Shown here: positions 25,045-35,044 of the stretch, piece by piece
How positions within the stretch are numbered: the stretch's first letter is position 1
Layout of the letters: each line of letters opens with the position of its first letter
DNA from: Tannerella forsythia
Lineage (GTDB): Bacteria; Bacteroidota; Bacteroidia; Bacteroidales; Tannerellaceae
Assembly: GCF_003860135.1 (NCBI RefSeq)
Contig: NZ_RQYN01000005.1
Location: 81,919-145,918 of the forward strand
Direction of reading: 5' to 3'
Length of the DNA stretch: 64,000 nt
Position numbers and translations under genes: made by a program
The notes under the pieces: model-generated
What the model was told of the DNA's origin: nothing
Databases searched by the model: none
What the model saw: the letters and a program-made list of their open reading frames with translations, nothing else

Positions 25045-27730
25045 TTGTATTTGTGCGATGACTCTTTGAGAGCATCGCACGAATTTTTTGGTTGAAATCG
25101 GAGGCTTTCAAAAGCTGTTCGAGAGGGATATGTATGCGGTAGCGCCAATAATGATTCGGGTCTGCCGGGATATTGATACGCTCTTGTCGGGCATCTTTCC
25201 GTCTCAATTCATGGTCCATGGCCAACCAATCCTGCAAGGGAAGGATGGTCAACATGGAGTGTGCATACAGGTGTTCCGTGATTATTTGCTCGGCTATTTC
25301 AGGTGTACATTCTGCCGTTGTCGATTCGGATCCTTTTAAGACAAACTGAGCATATCGTCGCGTACGTTCCGGTTCTTCTTCCCACCATGTACGCAAAGGG
25401 CTCATATCGTGTGTCGAAGTTGTGCAGACAGAGTAGTAGGGAACCGCTTTCAAGTCGGTAAATTCTTGCCCGAATGCTTTGGATATGCGACCTAATTCGA
25501 GGCTCAGGATGTGCAGGTCTTCCATTACTTCTTGTACGGAATCGGGAATCATCCCTAAATCTTCTCCGCACACCAACATCTCTGTCGTCGCAACTAAGGG
25601 ACGGAGCCTGTTTAACGCCGTTGCTTTCCAGAAGTCATGATGCCGTACGTAAAAAAAGTAAGCGTAGAGTTTGTCGAAAGCACTTTGCTCGGCTTCCGTC
25701 AATTCCTGATACCGGTATGATTGAGAGGCTGAGATACGCGGATGATATTTTCCCGGCTCGTAGGGGTCTTCCAGAAAAAGCACTTCATTGGCGAGTGCAT
25801 AGAGGCCGGATTCGATTTGACGGGATACTCTATCTTCATGCCCTTCGAAGATCGATTGTATCTTTCGTTGGGTATCGCAAAACGGATTCAGGATCATGTG
25901 CTCCGCATCAATAGGGGAGAGGTAGTGGTCGATAACAACTTCCGTTTGCTCACCGAATAATTCCGACAGGTATTTCCGGTGAATGACCGCTGACGTAAAT
26001 TCTTTTTTGAACGTCAGACCGTACGATGCGATTTCAGCCACGGTCAACGGCAAAGCCGGTCGGAAGTGTCCGCACAACCCTTGTACGTAATCGAGCGGAA
26101 TTTCCCAGATACGAAAGAACCCGAGGATATGATCGATACGAAAACTGTCGAAATAATCGCTCATCTTACCGAAGCGCTTCTTCCACCACGTGAATCCGTC
26201 TTCTTCCATGATCTCCCAATTATAGGTGGGGAAAGACCAGTTTTGCCCCATGGCCGAGAAATCATCGGGAGGGGCGCCCGCTTGACCGTTCATATTAAAG
26301 TTGCGGGTGTCTGTCCATGCTTCCACGCTCGTTCGGTGAATGCCGATCGGCAGATCACCTTTCAGGATGATTCCTTTCTCACGAGCATAGTTGGAAACAG
26401 TTTGAAATTGTGTATGCAGGACGTATTGCTGGAAATAGATGAATGAAATTTCGGGATAAGCAGAACCGTTTTCCGCAGATAGTTTTTCAATCCGGAACGG
26501 ACTGTATATCGCGTCTTTTCCCCATTTTGAGTAATCGGCCGTATGATATTGGTCACGTAAATAACAAAACGCTGCGTATGGAATCAGCCATTTCTGATTG
26601 TCTGCCCGGAAACGTTTGAAATCGTTGCTCGACAAAATGGCTGCACCTTCCTGTTCGAAGAAGGCGCGGCAATACGCTGTTTTATAATGTTCAACCGCTT
26701 CGTAATCGACTTCTTCCTTTTCATTGAGAACAATCTGTTTTTCCCGAAAATAGGCCATCCGTTCCGAATCGTTAAGTATCCCCATGTCGTATAGCGAGAT
26801 ATACATCGGGTGCAGGGCATAAATCGAGATGGCGCTGTAAGGATAAGAGTCTCTCCACGTATGCGTACGGGTGGTGTCATTCATCGGGAGCACTTGAATG
26901 ATACATTGCTGTGTCTGCTCCGCCCAGTCGATCAATAATCGGAGATCATGGAGGTCGCCCACTCCGAAGCTTTGTTCGGATCGTAACGAAAAAACAGGGA
27001 TGACGGTCCCTGCTCCTTTCCATTCGGGCAAATCTTCACGATACGGATATTCTGAAATCACCGTGACCTCATATGTTTCTGAAGGTTCCTTTGTCAGCAA
27101 ACGATTATCTCCTTTTTCCCAATGGCAGACCTGTTTCGCTTCATCACAAACGAAAAATTTGTACTCAAACGGAAAACGAATCTCATTAGCATTGAGGCAA
27201 ACTTCCCATTCGGCAGCACCGGAGGGACGTAGAAGTTTCGCTTGCGTTGTATCCCAATGTCCCAGACAAGCTTGATTGCCGGTAAGAGCTACCTGCTGAT
27301 TCTTTTGCACCCGAGGATTCGGGATTCGGATGATCAAGCTTCGATCGGGCTGCTCGTGAGTGGGTTCAGACGCGTTGTGAGCGAACAAATTTTGCGTAAA
27401 TGCCGAAGTATACAGCACGATATTCTTCGGTTCTTCACGCCAATAGTCATACAGACAGTAACTTGATGCAGTACGGTCAAAAACGATGCGGTGTTTTCGG
27501 TTCCACGGTTCGGTAGCTACTTTGCCGTCTACATCTGTCAGTATATAGTGATACTCGATTTCGGTGATCTCGTCGGGTAGCTCAAGTTGCAACGACCAAT
27601 GTTCACCGTCCGTGCAATCCATCTCTTTCGCCATGACCGGCTCGCCACCACCCAATTCGGGAATGGAGCCACACACGCGCATCTTCTGCTGCGGGCACGT
27701 CCGATAACCGATATGGAAGGATATGTTCAT
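25037..27730 (-). CDS. malQ: 4-alpha-glucanotransferase (GH77) with two N-terminal starch-binding domains
   Basis: The 897-residue protein begins with two CBM20-like modules (residues about 1-115 and 130-245), each with the VxGxxxxLGxW pattern (VALTGNQACLGHWDTTQAKL in the second). The GH77 barrel follows: WKGAGTVIPVFSLRSEQSFGVGDL, LPIGIHRTSVEAWTD, RIDHILGFFRIWEIP with the nucleophile Asp, and VCGEDLGMIPDSVQEVM with the acid/base Glu and nearby Asp, then STHDMSPLRTWWEE. It disproportionates maltodextrins and glycogen-derived chains in the cytoplasm, similar to plant DPE2. It lies 11 bp after the ribonucleotide reductase gene on the same strand. Confidence 0.95.
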   Translation of the reverse strand: MNISFHIGYRTCPQQKMRVCGSIPELGGGEPVMAKEMDCTDGEHWSLQLELPDEITEIEYHYILTDVDGKVATEPWNRKHRIVFDRTASSYCLYDYWREEPKNIVLYTSAFTQNLFAHNASEPTHEQPDRSLIIRIPNPRVQKNQQVALTGNQACLGHWDTTQAKLLRPSGAAEWEVCLNANEIRFPFEYKFFVCDEAKQVCHWEKGDNRLLTKEPSETYEVTVISEYPYREDLPEWKGAGTVIPVFSLRSEQSFGVGDLHDLRLLIDWAEQTQQCIIQVLPMNDTTRTHTWRDSYPYSAISIYALHPMYISLYDMGILNDSERMAYFREKQIVLNEKEEVDYEAVEHYKTAYCRAFFEQEGAAILSSNDFKRFRADNQKWLIPYAAFCYLRDQYHTADYSKWGKDAIYSPFRIEKLSAENGSAYPEISFIYFQQYVLHTQFQTVSNYAREKGIILKGDLPIGIHRTSVEAWTDTRNFNMNGQAGAPPDDFSAMGQNWSFPTYNWEIMEEDGFTWWKKRFGKMSDYFDSFRIDHILGFFRIWEIPLDYVQGLCGHFRPALPLTVAEIASYGLTFKKEFTSAVIHRKYLSELFGEQTEVVIDHYLSPIDAEHMILNPFCDTQRKIQSIFEGHEDRVSRQIESGLYALANEVLFLEDPYEPGKYHPRISASQSYRYQELTEAEQSAFDKLYAYFFYVRHHDFWKATALNRLRPLVATTEMLVCGEDLGMIPDSVQEVMEDLHILSLELGRISKAFGQEFTDLKAVPYYSVCTTSTHDMSPLRTWWEEEPERTRRYAQFVLKGSESTTAECTPEIAEQIITEHLYAHSMLTILPLQDWLAMDHELRRKDARQERINIPADPNHYWRYRIHIPLEQLLKASDFNQKIRAMLSKSHRTNTIT
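25053..25088 (+). terminator. Bactofilin terminator inside the malQ 3' coding end
   Basis: GTGCGATG (25053-25060) pairs with CATCGCAC (25073-25080), with an inner CTC/GAG pairing, and T-rich sequence follows. The bactofilin stop is at 25044 and the convergent malQ stop at 25037, so the hairpin doubles as malQ coding sequence. Confidence 0.75.
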
Positions 27731-27741
27731 CGATCAAATGT

Positions 27742-30279
27742 CTATCCGCAACGTGAGGCACCGCAGTTTTTGCAGATCAGGCAGCCTTCCTGATAAACGA
27801 GCGTCTCGTAGTCGCAGTTCGGACATTTTTGTCCTTTCAGCTCCGTGCCGTTGGGCAGGTATTTTTTCAATGCGCGTGCCACGCCGTTTTTCCACGTGTT
27901 AATCGATTCATTATTCAGTTCCATCTCCTGCACCAGCTTGATGACTTGACTGATGGGCATGCCATAGCGTAAAACACCCGATATCAATTTGGCGTAATTC
28001 CAGTATTCGGGTTCGAATTTGCTGTCCAGTCCTTCGAGCGTCATCTTAAAACCACGCTTGTTCTTAAACTGAAAATCGTAATGCTTGCGTCCGTCCGCGT
28101 CGTAGCTTTTGATGATGCTTCCTTTTTCTACCGTTTTCGGTAGCATGATGCCTTCTTCGTCATCGGCCAGACCGGTAAAGATTTCGTAGGGACGTCCGTT
28201 CATCAATCCGACGAAGGCGATCCATTTTTCACGATTGTTTTGGAACTTCACCACATCGGCTTCCAGCTCCTGCGGACGTGTCGAGACAATGACCGGAGGC
28301 TCCATGCAGTCTTCACTTTTCTTTTTCTTCTTTTCTGTCGACAGCAATACGCCCGAACGTGATCCGTCTCGATAAACCGTGCACCCTTTGCATCCTGAAC
28401 GCCATGCTTCTACATATAATTTATCGACCATTTCTTCCGATACGTCGTTCGGCAGATTGATCGTTACGCTAATCGAATGATCGACCCATTTTTGGATACG
28501 TCCCTGCATCCGTACTTTCTGTACCCAGTCCACATCGTTCGATGTCGCTTTGTAATAAGGAGAGTGTGCAACGAGATTGTCAATTTCCTCGGCGCTGTAT
28601 TTTTTTGTAGCCGAATATCCGTTAGCCAGCATCCACGTGACGAATTTATGATGAAAGACGACGTATTCTTCGAAGGCATCGCCCGTTTCGTCGACGTAAT
28701 CTATGTGCACATCGGCGTCGTTCGGATTTACTTTGCGCCGACGTTTGTAGACCGGTAGAAATACGGGTTCAATTCCTGAAGTCGTCTGGGTCATCAGACT
28801 AGTTGTACCGGTTGGTGCAATGGTCAGACACGCGATGTTACGGCGTCCGTATTTTACCATATCGTCATATAAGGCCGGGGATTCTTGTTTTAAACGTAAG
28901 ATAAACGGATTGCATTCTTCGCGTTTGGCGTCGTATATTTTGAATGCTCCGCGCTCTTTGGCCATCTCGACCGATGATCCATAAGCGGCCAACGCCAGCG
29001 TTTTCTGAATTTTTTCTGCGAAGTCGGTTGCTTCTTCCGTTCCGTAGCGGAGGTTTAAGGCGGCCAACATATCGCCTTCGGCCGTGATTCCGACACCCGT
29101 ACGCCTTCCGGCCAGTGTCTTTCGCTGAATTTTCTGCCACAGTTCACGTTCTGTACGCTTGATATCCTCTCCTTCCGGGTCGGAGGCAATCTTTTCCAGA
29201 ATCTTTTCAATCTTTTCCGATTCCAGATCGATAATGTCGTCCATGATACGTTGTGCCAGCGCAACGTGTTTCTTAAACAAATCGAAGTCGAAATATGCAT
29301 CCTTGCTGAACGGGTTCACAACATACGAGTAGAGGTTGATCGCCAGTAGTCGGCAGCTATCATACGGACAAAGCGGTATTTCGCCACACGGATTAGTTGA
29401 AACTGTGCGGAAGCCCAAATCGGCATACGAATCGGGTACTGATTCTCTAAGAATCGTATCCCAGAATAATACGCCCGGTTCGGCGGATTTCCATGCATTA
29501 TGAATGATTTTTTTCCATAGCGACCTCGCGTCGATGAGCTTCGTCACCATCGGGTCATCTCCGGCAATCGGATATTGCTGGTGATACATCGCACCGCTCA
29601 CTACCGCTTCCATAAATTCGTCGTCGATTTTGACCGATACGTTCGCGCCTGTTACTTTACCTTCCGTCATTTTTGCATCGATAAATGATTCGGCATCGGG
29701 GTGTTTGATGGAAACACTTAACATCAAAGCTCCGCGACGTCCGTCCTGAGCGACTTCGCGTGTCGAATTCGAATACCGTTCCATAAAAGGTACGAGTCCT
29801 GTGGAAGTCAAGGCGGAGTTTTTTACGGGCGATCCTTTCGGGCGGATATGCGATAAGTCGTGCCCGACGCCTCCTCGGCGTTTCATCAGCTGCACCTGCT
29901 CTTCATCGATACGAATCACTGCACCATACGAATCGGCACTACCTTCTACACCGACTACGAAGCAGTTTGACAATGAGGCGATCTGAAAATCGTTGCCGAT
30001 GCCTGTCATCGGGCTTCCCTGTGGTACAATGTACCGGAAATGATCGAAGAGTTCAAACAACTCCTGCTCCGACAACGGATTCGGATATTTCGCTTCTATA
30101 CGGGCTATTTCTCTGGCCAGACGGCGGTGCATGTCTGTGGGCGTTTGTTCGTAAATGTTTCCGAATGCATCTTTCAACGCATATTTGTTCACCCAAACCT
30201 TCGCTGCCAATTCATCACCTGTAAAGTAATCTAACGAGGCCTGGTAAGCATCGTCGAATGTGTACGTTTTTAAGCCCAT
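27742..30279 (-). CDS. nrdJ: Adenosylcobalamin-dependent ribonucleotide reductase (class II)
   Basis: This 845-residue enzyme reduces ribonucleotides using B12. The alpha-barrel motifs are SNCFVVGVEG (redox cysteine), RRGGVGHDLSHIRPKGSPV, NPCGEIPLCPYDSCRLLA with the radical cysteine and catalytic Asn/Glu, and IAPTGTTSLMTQTTSGIEP. A second half has GCKGCTVYRDGSRSGVLLS, and the extreme C-terminus carries a zinc ribbon CPNCDYETLVYQEGCLIC with CGASRCG, typical of the long vitamin B12-dependent type. It needs no oxygen and no separate beta subunit, so it suits anaerobic growth. I see no clear cobalamin riboswitch in front of it. Confidence 0.96.
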   Translation of the reverse strand: MGLKTYTFDDAYQASLDYFTGDELAAKVWVNKYALKDAFGNIYEQTPTDMHRRLAREIARIEAKYPNPLSEQELFELFDHFRYIVPQGSPMTGIGNDFQIASLSNCFVVGVEGSADSYGAVIRIDEEQVQLMKRRGGVGHDLSHIRPKGSPVKNSALTSTGLVPFMERYSNSTREVAQDGRRGALMLSVSIKHPDAESFIDAKMTEGKVTGANVSVKIDDEFMEAVVSGAMYHQQYPIAGDDPMVTKLIDARSLWKKIIHNAWKSAEPGVLFWDTILRESVPDSYADLGFRTVSTNPCGEIPLCPYDSCRLLAINLYSYVVNPFSKDAYFDFDLFKKHVALAQRIMDDIIDLESEKIEKILEKIASDPEGEDIKRTERELWQKIQRKTLAGRRTGVGITAEGDMLAALNLRYGTEEATDFAEKIQKTLALAAYGSSVEMAKERGAFKIYDAKREECNPFILRLKQESPALYDDMVKYGRRNIACLTIAPTGTTSLMTQTTSGIEPVFLPVYKRRRKVNPNDADVHIDYVDETGDAFEEYVVFHHKFVTWMLANGYSATKKYSAEEIDNLVAHSPYYKATSNDVDWVQKVRMQGRIQKWVDHSISVTINLPNDVSEEMVDKLYVEAWRSGCKGCTVYRDGSRSGVLLSTEKKKKKSEDCMEPPVIVSTRPQELEADVVKFQNNREKWIAFVGLMNGRPYEIFTGLADDEEGIMLPKTVEKGSIIKSYDADGRKHYDFQFKNKRGFKMTLEGLDSKFEPEYWNYAKLISGVLRYGMPISQVIKLVQEMELNNESINTWKNGVARALKKYLPNGTELKGQKCPNCDYETLVYQEGCLICKNCGASRCG

Positions 30280-30314
30280 ATTTTCTTTATTTATTTGTTG
30301 TGTTCTTTAGGCGG

Positions 30315-30322
30315 CAAAAGTA
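30315..30322 (-). promoter_or_regulatory. Promoter -7 of nrdJ-malQ
   Basis: TACTTTTG on the minus strand fits TAnnTTTG and lies 35 bp before the nrdJ start. Confidence 0.55.
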
Positions 30323-30494
30323 GTTATTCTTTATTTTCTTTGCTAAATTATTCCATGAAAAAAGATGTGGGTGTTGATAAGTTTTCTGATTGTGTTTTTT
30401 AAAATGTATTATATGAGTGTTTTGTATTTCTTTGGTGGGTAAAAAGTTTTCCAAAAAGAAAAATATAGTGAAGCGTGCAGTGATCTAAATGGTC

Positions 30495-30680
30495 TAACTT
30501 TGTTTATGTACGCATTGCTTTTTTGCAACATGTCTCTCCATGGTAAAAATAAGATTTTACTTATGAAAAGAAAGGAGGGGTATGGTGGATTTATTTCGAT
30601 GGAGTGGTTGGCTCAATGTCTGTCATAATTTACAAGAAAAACGTAGAGTATGGAATGAATCGCATACTCTACGCTTTGAT
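30495..30680 (+). ncRNA. Candidate small transcript with a 21-codon frame
   Basis: TAACTTTG at 30495-30502 is an exact -7 element pointing right, and a strong hairpin (30642-30673) with flanking A/T runs ends the unit, predicting an RNA of about 170 nt. Inside is a possible mini-gene, ATG at 30563 to TAA at 30628 (21 residues beginning MKRKEGYGG). No family is recognised. It lies in the 421-bp gap between the divergently arranged nrdJ promoter and the ferredoxin end. It could equally be a regulatory RNA or a nonfunctional promoter. Confidence 0.4.
30642..30673. terminator. Bidirectional terminator hairpin
   Basis: CGTAGAGTATG and CATACTCTACG form a perfect 11-bp stem with a 10-base loop. An A-run lies to the left (a T-run for the minus-strand ferredoxin transcript), and T-rich sequence follows to the right. 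Confidence 0.8.
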
Positions 30681-30701
30681 TTTTTAGCTTTTCTTCTTTG
30701 A

Positions 30702-30872
30702 TTAAGCCCCCGGGCTGATTGCACCCGTCGGACATGCTTCTGCGCATGTTCCACAATCGGTGCATACTTCCGGATCGATGCGGTAGATATCTCCCTCAGA
30801 GATTGCTTCCACCGGACATTCATCAATACATGTACCACATGCAATACAATCTTCGCTAATTACGTAAGCCAT
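30702..30872 (-). CDS. 2[4Fe-4S] ferredoxin, 56 residues
   Basis: The minus-strand frame encodes a clostridial-type ferredoxin with two complete cluster motifs: C9-x2-C12-x2-C15-x3-C19-P (CIACGTCIDECP) and C37-x2-C40-x2-C43-x3-C47-P (CTDCGTCAEACP). It transfers electrons at low potential in the cytoplasm, for example with pyruvate:ferredoxin oxidoreductase. It is monocistronic, with a promoter element at 30903-30910 and a terminator 29 bp downstream. Its short length makes it easy to miss. Confidence 0.95.
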   Translation of the reverse strand: MAYVISEDCIACGTCIDECPVEAISEGDIYRIDPEVCTDCGTCAEACPTGAISPGA

Positions 30873-30902
30873 TTTCTTTTATTTTTTAAAGTTAAAACAA
30901 TG

Positions 30903-30910
30903 CAAAAGTA
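30903..30910 (-). promoter_or_regulatory. Ferredoxin promoter -7
   Basis: TACTTTTG on the minus strand fits TAnnTTTG, 30 bp upstream of the ferredoxin ATG. Confidence 0.6.
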
Positions 30911-31024
30911 AACGATTCTTCCGATTAAAAAAAATGTTTGTCTCTTTTTTTATTCTCTTTTTATTATTTCCTTTGTCGCAATAACTTTTTTCTTCTTCCG
31001 TTATTCATACAAATTAAAAGTAAA

Positions 31025-31741
31025 TTGAGACGAACTATATTGATTATATTATGGGTATGTTTTTGGGCTGCTTCGTGTCTTTATGCTCAACGACAAAGAC
31101 CGAAGAACCAGCCGTATGCCGATATGAAGCGGTATCATTTCGGGTTTCATGTCGGGATGCATACGCAAGATTTGATTTTAACGCATTCGGGGGTGACGAC
31201 GTCTGACGGCAAAACGTGGTTTGCCGAAATACCGTCTTATTCGCCGGGATTCAGCGTTGGGGTCATCGGCAATTTATATATCAATCAATATTTGAATCTG
31301 CGTTTTACGCCGACCGTTCACTTTGGCGATAAGAAGTTTGCTTTTATTGACGCGCGAGCTTCCGATTCTCAGGCTACGTTTACCACTTCGATCCGATCGA
31401 ATTATCTTGCCTTGCCGTTAGATCTGAAATATACGGCGATGCGACTTAATAACTACCGTCCTTATTTGCTTGGCGGTGTCTTTACCAGTTTTGACATGGG
31501 GCGTAAAAAAGAAACTCCGGTCTTGCTAAAGCCATTGGATTATGGAGTAGAAGTTGGCTTCGGATGTGATATTTATTTGCCTTATTTCAAGCTTTGTCCC
31601 GAGCTGAAGTTTTGTTTCGGACTGGCCGATGTCCTGCAAAAAGACCGTCGTGATTTGATCAGCGAGCCGGATCGGGTGTATACTGAGGCGCTATCGAAAG
31701 CTACTTCACGTTTGATCGTACTGACATTCAACTTTGAATAA
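31025..31741 (+). CDS. porT: PorT family outer-membrane beta-barrel protein
   Basis: The product resembles PorT, an outer-membrane component needed for type IX secretion in Bacteroidetes. After a hydrophobic signal segment (RRTILIILWVCFWAASCLYAQ) come beta strands such as YHFGFHVGMHTQDLILTHSG, SPGFSVGVIGNLYINQYLNL, SNYLALPLDLKYTAMRLNNY and RPYLLGGVFTSFDMGR, ending in LIVLTFNFE with a terminal-aromatic barrel signature. The start is uncertain: the frame is open upstream to 30938, and the best candidates are TTG codons; 31025 gives a normal signal peptide (238 residues). Its 3' end overlaps the convergent cdsA by 14 bp. Confidence 0.85.
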   Translation: MRRTILIILWVCFWAASCLYAQRQRPKNQPYADMKRYHFGFHVGMHTQDLILTHSGVTTSDGKTWFAEIPSYSPGFSVGVIGNLYINQYLNLRFTPTVHFGDKKFAFIDARASDSQATFTTSIRSNYLALPLDLKYTAMRLNNYRPYLLGGVFTSFDMGRKKETPVLLKPLDYGVEVGFGCDIYLPYFKLCPELKFCFGLADVLQKDRRDLISEPDRVYTEALSKATSRLIVLTFNFE

Positions 31742-32579
31742 AGACTCTTAGATAGAGCCAAATAACCGGAGTGGCCAGCATCATACTGTCGAAGCGGTCT
31801 AGTACGCCACCGTGTCCCGGAAGGAGTGTCCCGGAATCTTTGACGCCATAGGTTCGTTTAATCAGAGATTCAACCAGATCTCCCCATGTGCCGAATACAA
31901 CGATAATCGTTGCGAAAGCCATCCAGTGATACCCACTCACCACAGGATAAAAATAAGCCAATGTCAACGCTGCAATCCATGCAATGACAAGCCCCCCGGC
32001 AAATCCTTCCCATGATTTCAACGGAGAAACACGCGGGAACATACGTCGTTTGCCGAATGTCGTGCCCACCAAATAAGCCCCGGTGTCATTGAGCCAGATA
32101 AAAAGAAAGATAAACAACCCATAATAAGGGAAGTATGTCTTATTTATCGGATCGAACACAACAAAATTGAGCATGGAAAAGAGCCCGGCACCATAAAACT
32201 GAGAAAAGAGTGTCGTTGCCCACCGGTTTACCGGATTTTCTTTTTTGTGATATAGGCCCGCGATTAAGATGAAAATCAGAAAAAGCAAATATGGCGCATA
32301 GATTAGTTCTGAGGCTTGTCCGCTCGCATAGAAAAAAGAGGCCGCAAAAAGATACATCCCCCCGGCGATTTCCAACCATCGGGAGAGGGCATTTTTATGA
32401 TGAGGGGTAGAGATTTCTGCATCATTATTATGTCGGATAAGTGAGTGAAGCTCGTGCAGGGAAAGGCCTACAACAAGCATAAACAACGCGAGGAAAGCAT
32501 AGGGATGTAGCGTCATCGCAAGTACGATGACGGCTACATACACAATTCCGGTTACTGTTCTGATGAATAATTTTTTCAA
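31728..32579 (-). CDS. cdsA: Phosphatidate cytidylyltransferase
   Basis: The 283-residue, eight-helix membrane enzyme makes CDP-diacylglycerol, the branch point of phospholipid synthesis. The family signature is at the C-terminus: SPLKSWEGFAGG, GTWGDLVESLIKRTYGVKDS, then LPGHGGVLDRFDSMMLA with the catalytic aspartates. It is the last gene of the rsfS-ftsH-cdsA operon, 13 bp after ftsH. Confidence 0.96.
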   Translation of the reverse strand: MKKLFIRTVTGIVYVAVIVLAMTLHPYAFLALFMLVVGLSLHELHSLIRHNNDAEISTPHHKNALSRWLEIAGGMYLFAASFFYASGQASELIYAPYLLFLIFILIAGLYHKKENPVNRWATTLFSQFYGAGLFSMLNFVVFDPINKTYFPYYGLFIFLFIWLNDTGAYLVGTTFGKRRMFPRVSPLKSWEGFAGGLVIAWIAALTLAYFYPVVSGYHWMAFATIIVVFGTWGDLVESLIKRTYGVKDSGTLLPGHGGVLDRFDSMMLATPVIWLYLRVFIQS

Positions 32580-32592
32580 AGCACAGCGTCTT

Positions 32593-34593
32593 TTAAAAGC
32601 CTACTTCCGTTTCCGTATGTTGAACCGATTCCGGAATAGGAGACGACTGGTTTGTGGAACCATCCTGTTGCTCCATGATTTCCTGTGAGCGAGAAACCCA
32701 AGGGCGTTTTCCGAAAATCGCCTCCAAATCTTCCGAATAGATCACTTCGGCTACCAGCAGTTTTTCAGCCAATTGATTGTGTTGAGCCGCGTGCTCGGTC
32801 AAAATACGTTTGGCACGTTCGAACTGCGAGTTAATCATGCTTTGTACTTCCTTATCGATCAGTTGTGCCGTTTCTTCACTGTAAGGTTTGGTAAAGCCCC
32901 ATTCCTGCCCTGTGGAATCGTAATAATTCAGGTTAGGCAGTCGTTCGCTCATGCCAAAATAGGTGACCATCGCGTATGCCTGTTTGGTAACACGCTCCAG
33001 ATCGTTCGAAGCTCCGGTAGAGATTTCGCCGAGGAAAACTTCTTCTGCCGCGCGCCCGCCAAGCGTCGCACACATCTCGTCTAATAGTTGCTCACGTGTA
33101 GTAATCTGCCGTTCTTCCGGTAGATACCATGCGGCTCCAAGTGCTTTTCCTCTAGGTACGATGGTCACTTTAACGAGAGGATTGGCGTGTTCCAGCAACC
33201 AGCTGATGGAGGCATGGCCGGCCTCGTGGTAGGCGATGCTTTTACGTTCCTTTGCTGTCGTAATTCTGGTTCGTTTTTCCAGACCACCCACGATCCGGTC
33301 GACGGCATTCATAAAATCTTCTTTCTGCACGAAACTTTTACCGTTTCTTGCTGCAATCAGGGCTGCTTCGTTGCATACGTTTGCAATATCTGCTCCCGAG
33401 AAGCCCGGTGTTTGGCGTGCCAGAAAATCGGTATCGACCGATGAATCGATTTTAATCGGTCGAAGATGTACGCCGAAGATTTCTTTTCGTTCGTTCAAGT
33501 CGGGCAGTTCGACATGAATTTGACGGTCGAAGCGTCCCGCGCGCAATAGCGCTTTGTCGAGCACATCGGCGCGGTTCGTAGCAGCGAGGATGATCACGCC
33601 GCTGTTCGAACCGAAGCCGTCCATTTCGGTCAGCAGCTGGTTCAGTGTACTTTCACGTTCGTCATTGCTTGTCATATTGGCATTCTTTCCGCGAGCCCGT
33701 CCTACGGCGTCGATCTCGTCGATAAATACGATACAAGGAGCTTTTTCTTTCGCCTGACGGAATAAGTCGCGCACACGCGATGCCCCGACACCGACAAACA
33801 TTTCCACAAAATCCGAGCCGGAGAGGGAGAAAAACGGTACATGCGCTTCGCCGGCTACTGCTTTGGCTAAAAGCGTTTTTCCTGTTCCCGGAGGGCCTAC
33901 CAACAAAGCTCCTTTGGGAATTTTTCCGCCTAATTCGGTATATTTTCCCGGATTTTTCAGGAACGAGACGATTTCTTCTACTTCCTGTTTGGCTTCGACA
34001 AGTCCGGCCACGTCTTTAAATGTCACTTTGACATGCGAATTTTTGTCGAAAAGCTGCGCCTTTGATTTTCCTACGCTGAAAACGCCGCCCGGTCCTCCGG
34101 CTGCTCCCCCTGCCATGCGACGCATAAAGAACAGCCACAGTAAAATGATGATAATGAAAGGCCCGATGGATACGAGCAAGTTCCATAGCGTATCATCTCC
34201 TTCCTTGAAACTTAACTGTGCCGAGATTTGCTTCTCGGCCACCATTTTGTCGTAAAAATCCGAGAACTTATCGGCCGAAGGGATTTTGACATATACCTTT
34301 GCTTCCGTTCCGAACTGTTCTTCTTCACGGGTGAAAATTCGTTTCCGGTGGTCACTCTTGACAGTAGCCTCCAAAAGGTTTTTACGATTGTGGACGACCA
34401 TTTTATCGAATACGTTGTCGGCAGCTAACTGCTGAAATTCGGTCCATCCCAACTCTTTCGAAGCCGAGAAATCATTCATCAGATATAGTCCCATCAACGC
34501 GACAAAAACAATTCCGTACATCCAATACAGGTTGAAACGGAATTTAGGCTTGTTGCCGCTATCGTTTTTCGGCAAATTATTTTTTTCTTCCAT
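32593..34593 (-). CDS. ftsH: ATP-dependent zinc metalloprotease FtsH
   Basis: The 666-residue protein has two N-terminal membrane helices (about 20-40 and 135-155) flanking a periplasmic domain. The AAA module has Walker [20 protein letters not shown], Walker [17 protein letters not shown], the pore loop FVEMFVGVG, and the second region of homology [15 protein letters not shown]. The protease domain has AYHEAGHA (HExxH). FtsH degrades membrane and soluble proteins as a hexamer. The C-terminal tail is Gln/Ser/Glu-rich. It starts 24 bp after rsfS. Confidence 0.97.
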   Translation of the reverse strand: MEEKNNLPKNDSGNKPKFRFNLYWMYGIVFVALMGLYLMNDFSASKELGWTEFQQLAADNVFDKMVVHNRKNLLEATVKSDHRKRIFTREEEQFGTEAKVYVKIPSADKFSDFYDKMVAEKQISAQLSFKEGDDTLWNLLVSIGPFIIIILLWLFFMRRMAGGAAGGPGGVFSVGKSKAQLFDKNSHVKVTFKDVAGLVEAKQEVEEIVSFLKNPGKYTELGGKIPKGALLVGPPGTGKTLLAKAVAGEAHVPFFSLSGSDFVEMFVGVGASRVRDLFRQAKEKAPCIVFIDEIDAVGRARGKNANMTSNDERESTLNQLLTEMDGFGSNSGVIILAATNRADVLDKALLRAGRFDRQIHVELPDLNERKEIFGVHLRPIKIDSSVDTDFLARQTPGFSGADIANVCNEAALIAARNGKSFVQKEDFMNAVDRIVGGLEKRTRITTAKERKSIAYHEAGHASISWLLEHANPLVKVTIVPRGKALGAAWYLPEERQITTREQLLDEMCATLGGRAAEEVFLGEISTGASNDLERVTKQAYAMVTYFGMSERLPNLNYYDSTGQEWGFTKPYSEETAQLIDKEVQSMINSQFERAKRILTEHAAQHNQLAEKLLVAEVIYSEDLEAIFGKRPWVSRSQEIMEQQDGSTNQSSPIPESVQHTETEVGF

Positions 34594-34617
34594 ACATTAT
34601 ATATCAAACCGAAACGT

Positions 34618-34977
34618 TCAGTCTAAATCGGGAATGGCTTTAATCTTCGAATCGGCCCATAGATTTTCCAGATTATAGAACGATCGTTGTTCGGGCATAA
34701 AGATATGAACAAGAACCGTGCCATAATCCATCCCAATCCATTGTGCATTTCGGTTGCCATCCATCGAGAGTGGTTTCTCGCCGGCATCTGTGCGGACGAT
34801 GTCCCAAACGGAGTCGGAGAGTGACGATACTTGTGTCGGGCTGTTCCCTTCACAAATGACCATATATTCGCAAATCGCTCCCGATAATTGACTCATATCT
34901 ACTGTAACGATTCGTTTTCCTTTTTTTTCTTGCAGGCCTTTAACGACCGCATTGACAAGTGTTTTTGTTTGATTCAT
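34618..34977 (-). CDS. rsfS: Ribosome silencing factor RsfS
   Basis: The start was set at the ATG 34977 (MNQTKTLVN), giving 119 residues. The longer frame runs through the promoter and the tRNA gene. The RsfS/Iojap core is evident: DMSQLSGAICEYMVICEGNS, SLSDSVWDIVRTDAGEKP, MDGNRNAQWIGMDYGTVLVH and IFMPEQRSFYNLENLWADSK. It binds ribosomal protein L14 and blocks subunit joining when nutrients are low. It is the first gene of the operon with ftsH and cdsA. Confidence 0.95.
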   Translation of the reverse strand: MNQTKTLVNAVVKGLQEKKGKRIVTVDMSQLSGAICEYMVICEGNSPTQVSSLSDSVWDIVRTDAGEKPLSMDGNRNAQWIGMDYGTVLVHIFMPEQRSFYNLENLWADSKIKAIPDLD

Positions 34978-35002
34978 TCTTGCTTTTTTCAATTCTGCGG
35001 GA

Positions 35003-35010
35003 CAAATATA
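35003..35010 (-). promoter_or_regulatory. Promoter of the rsfS-ftsH-cdsA operon
   Basis: TATATTTG on the minus strand matches TAnnTTTG, 25 bp before the rsfS ATG. Confidence 0.6.
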
Positions 35011-35044
35011 AGTCATTATTTTTTGGCGGGAAAAAAAATATATG

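Noticed and set aside
30280..30500. Cobalamin riboswitch in front of the B12-dependent reductase
   Set aside because: The leader is only about 30 bp and no B12-box-like conserved block was seen.
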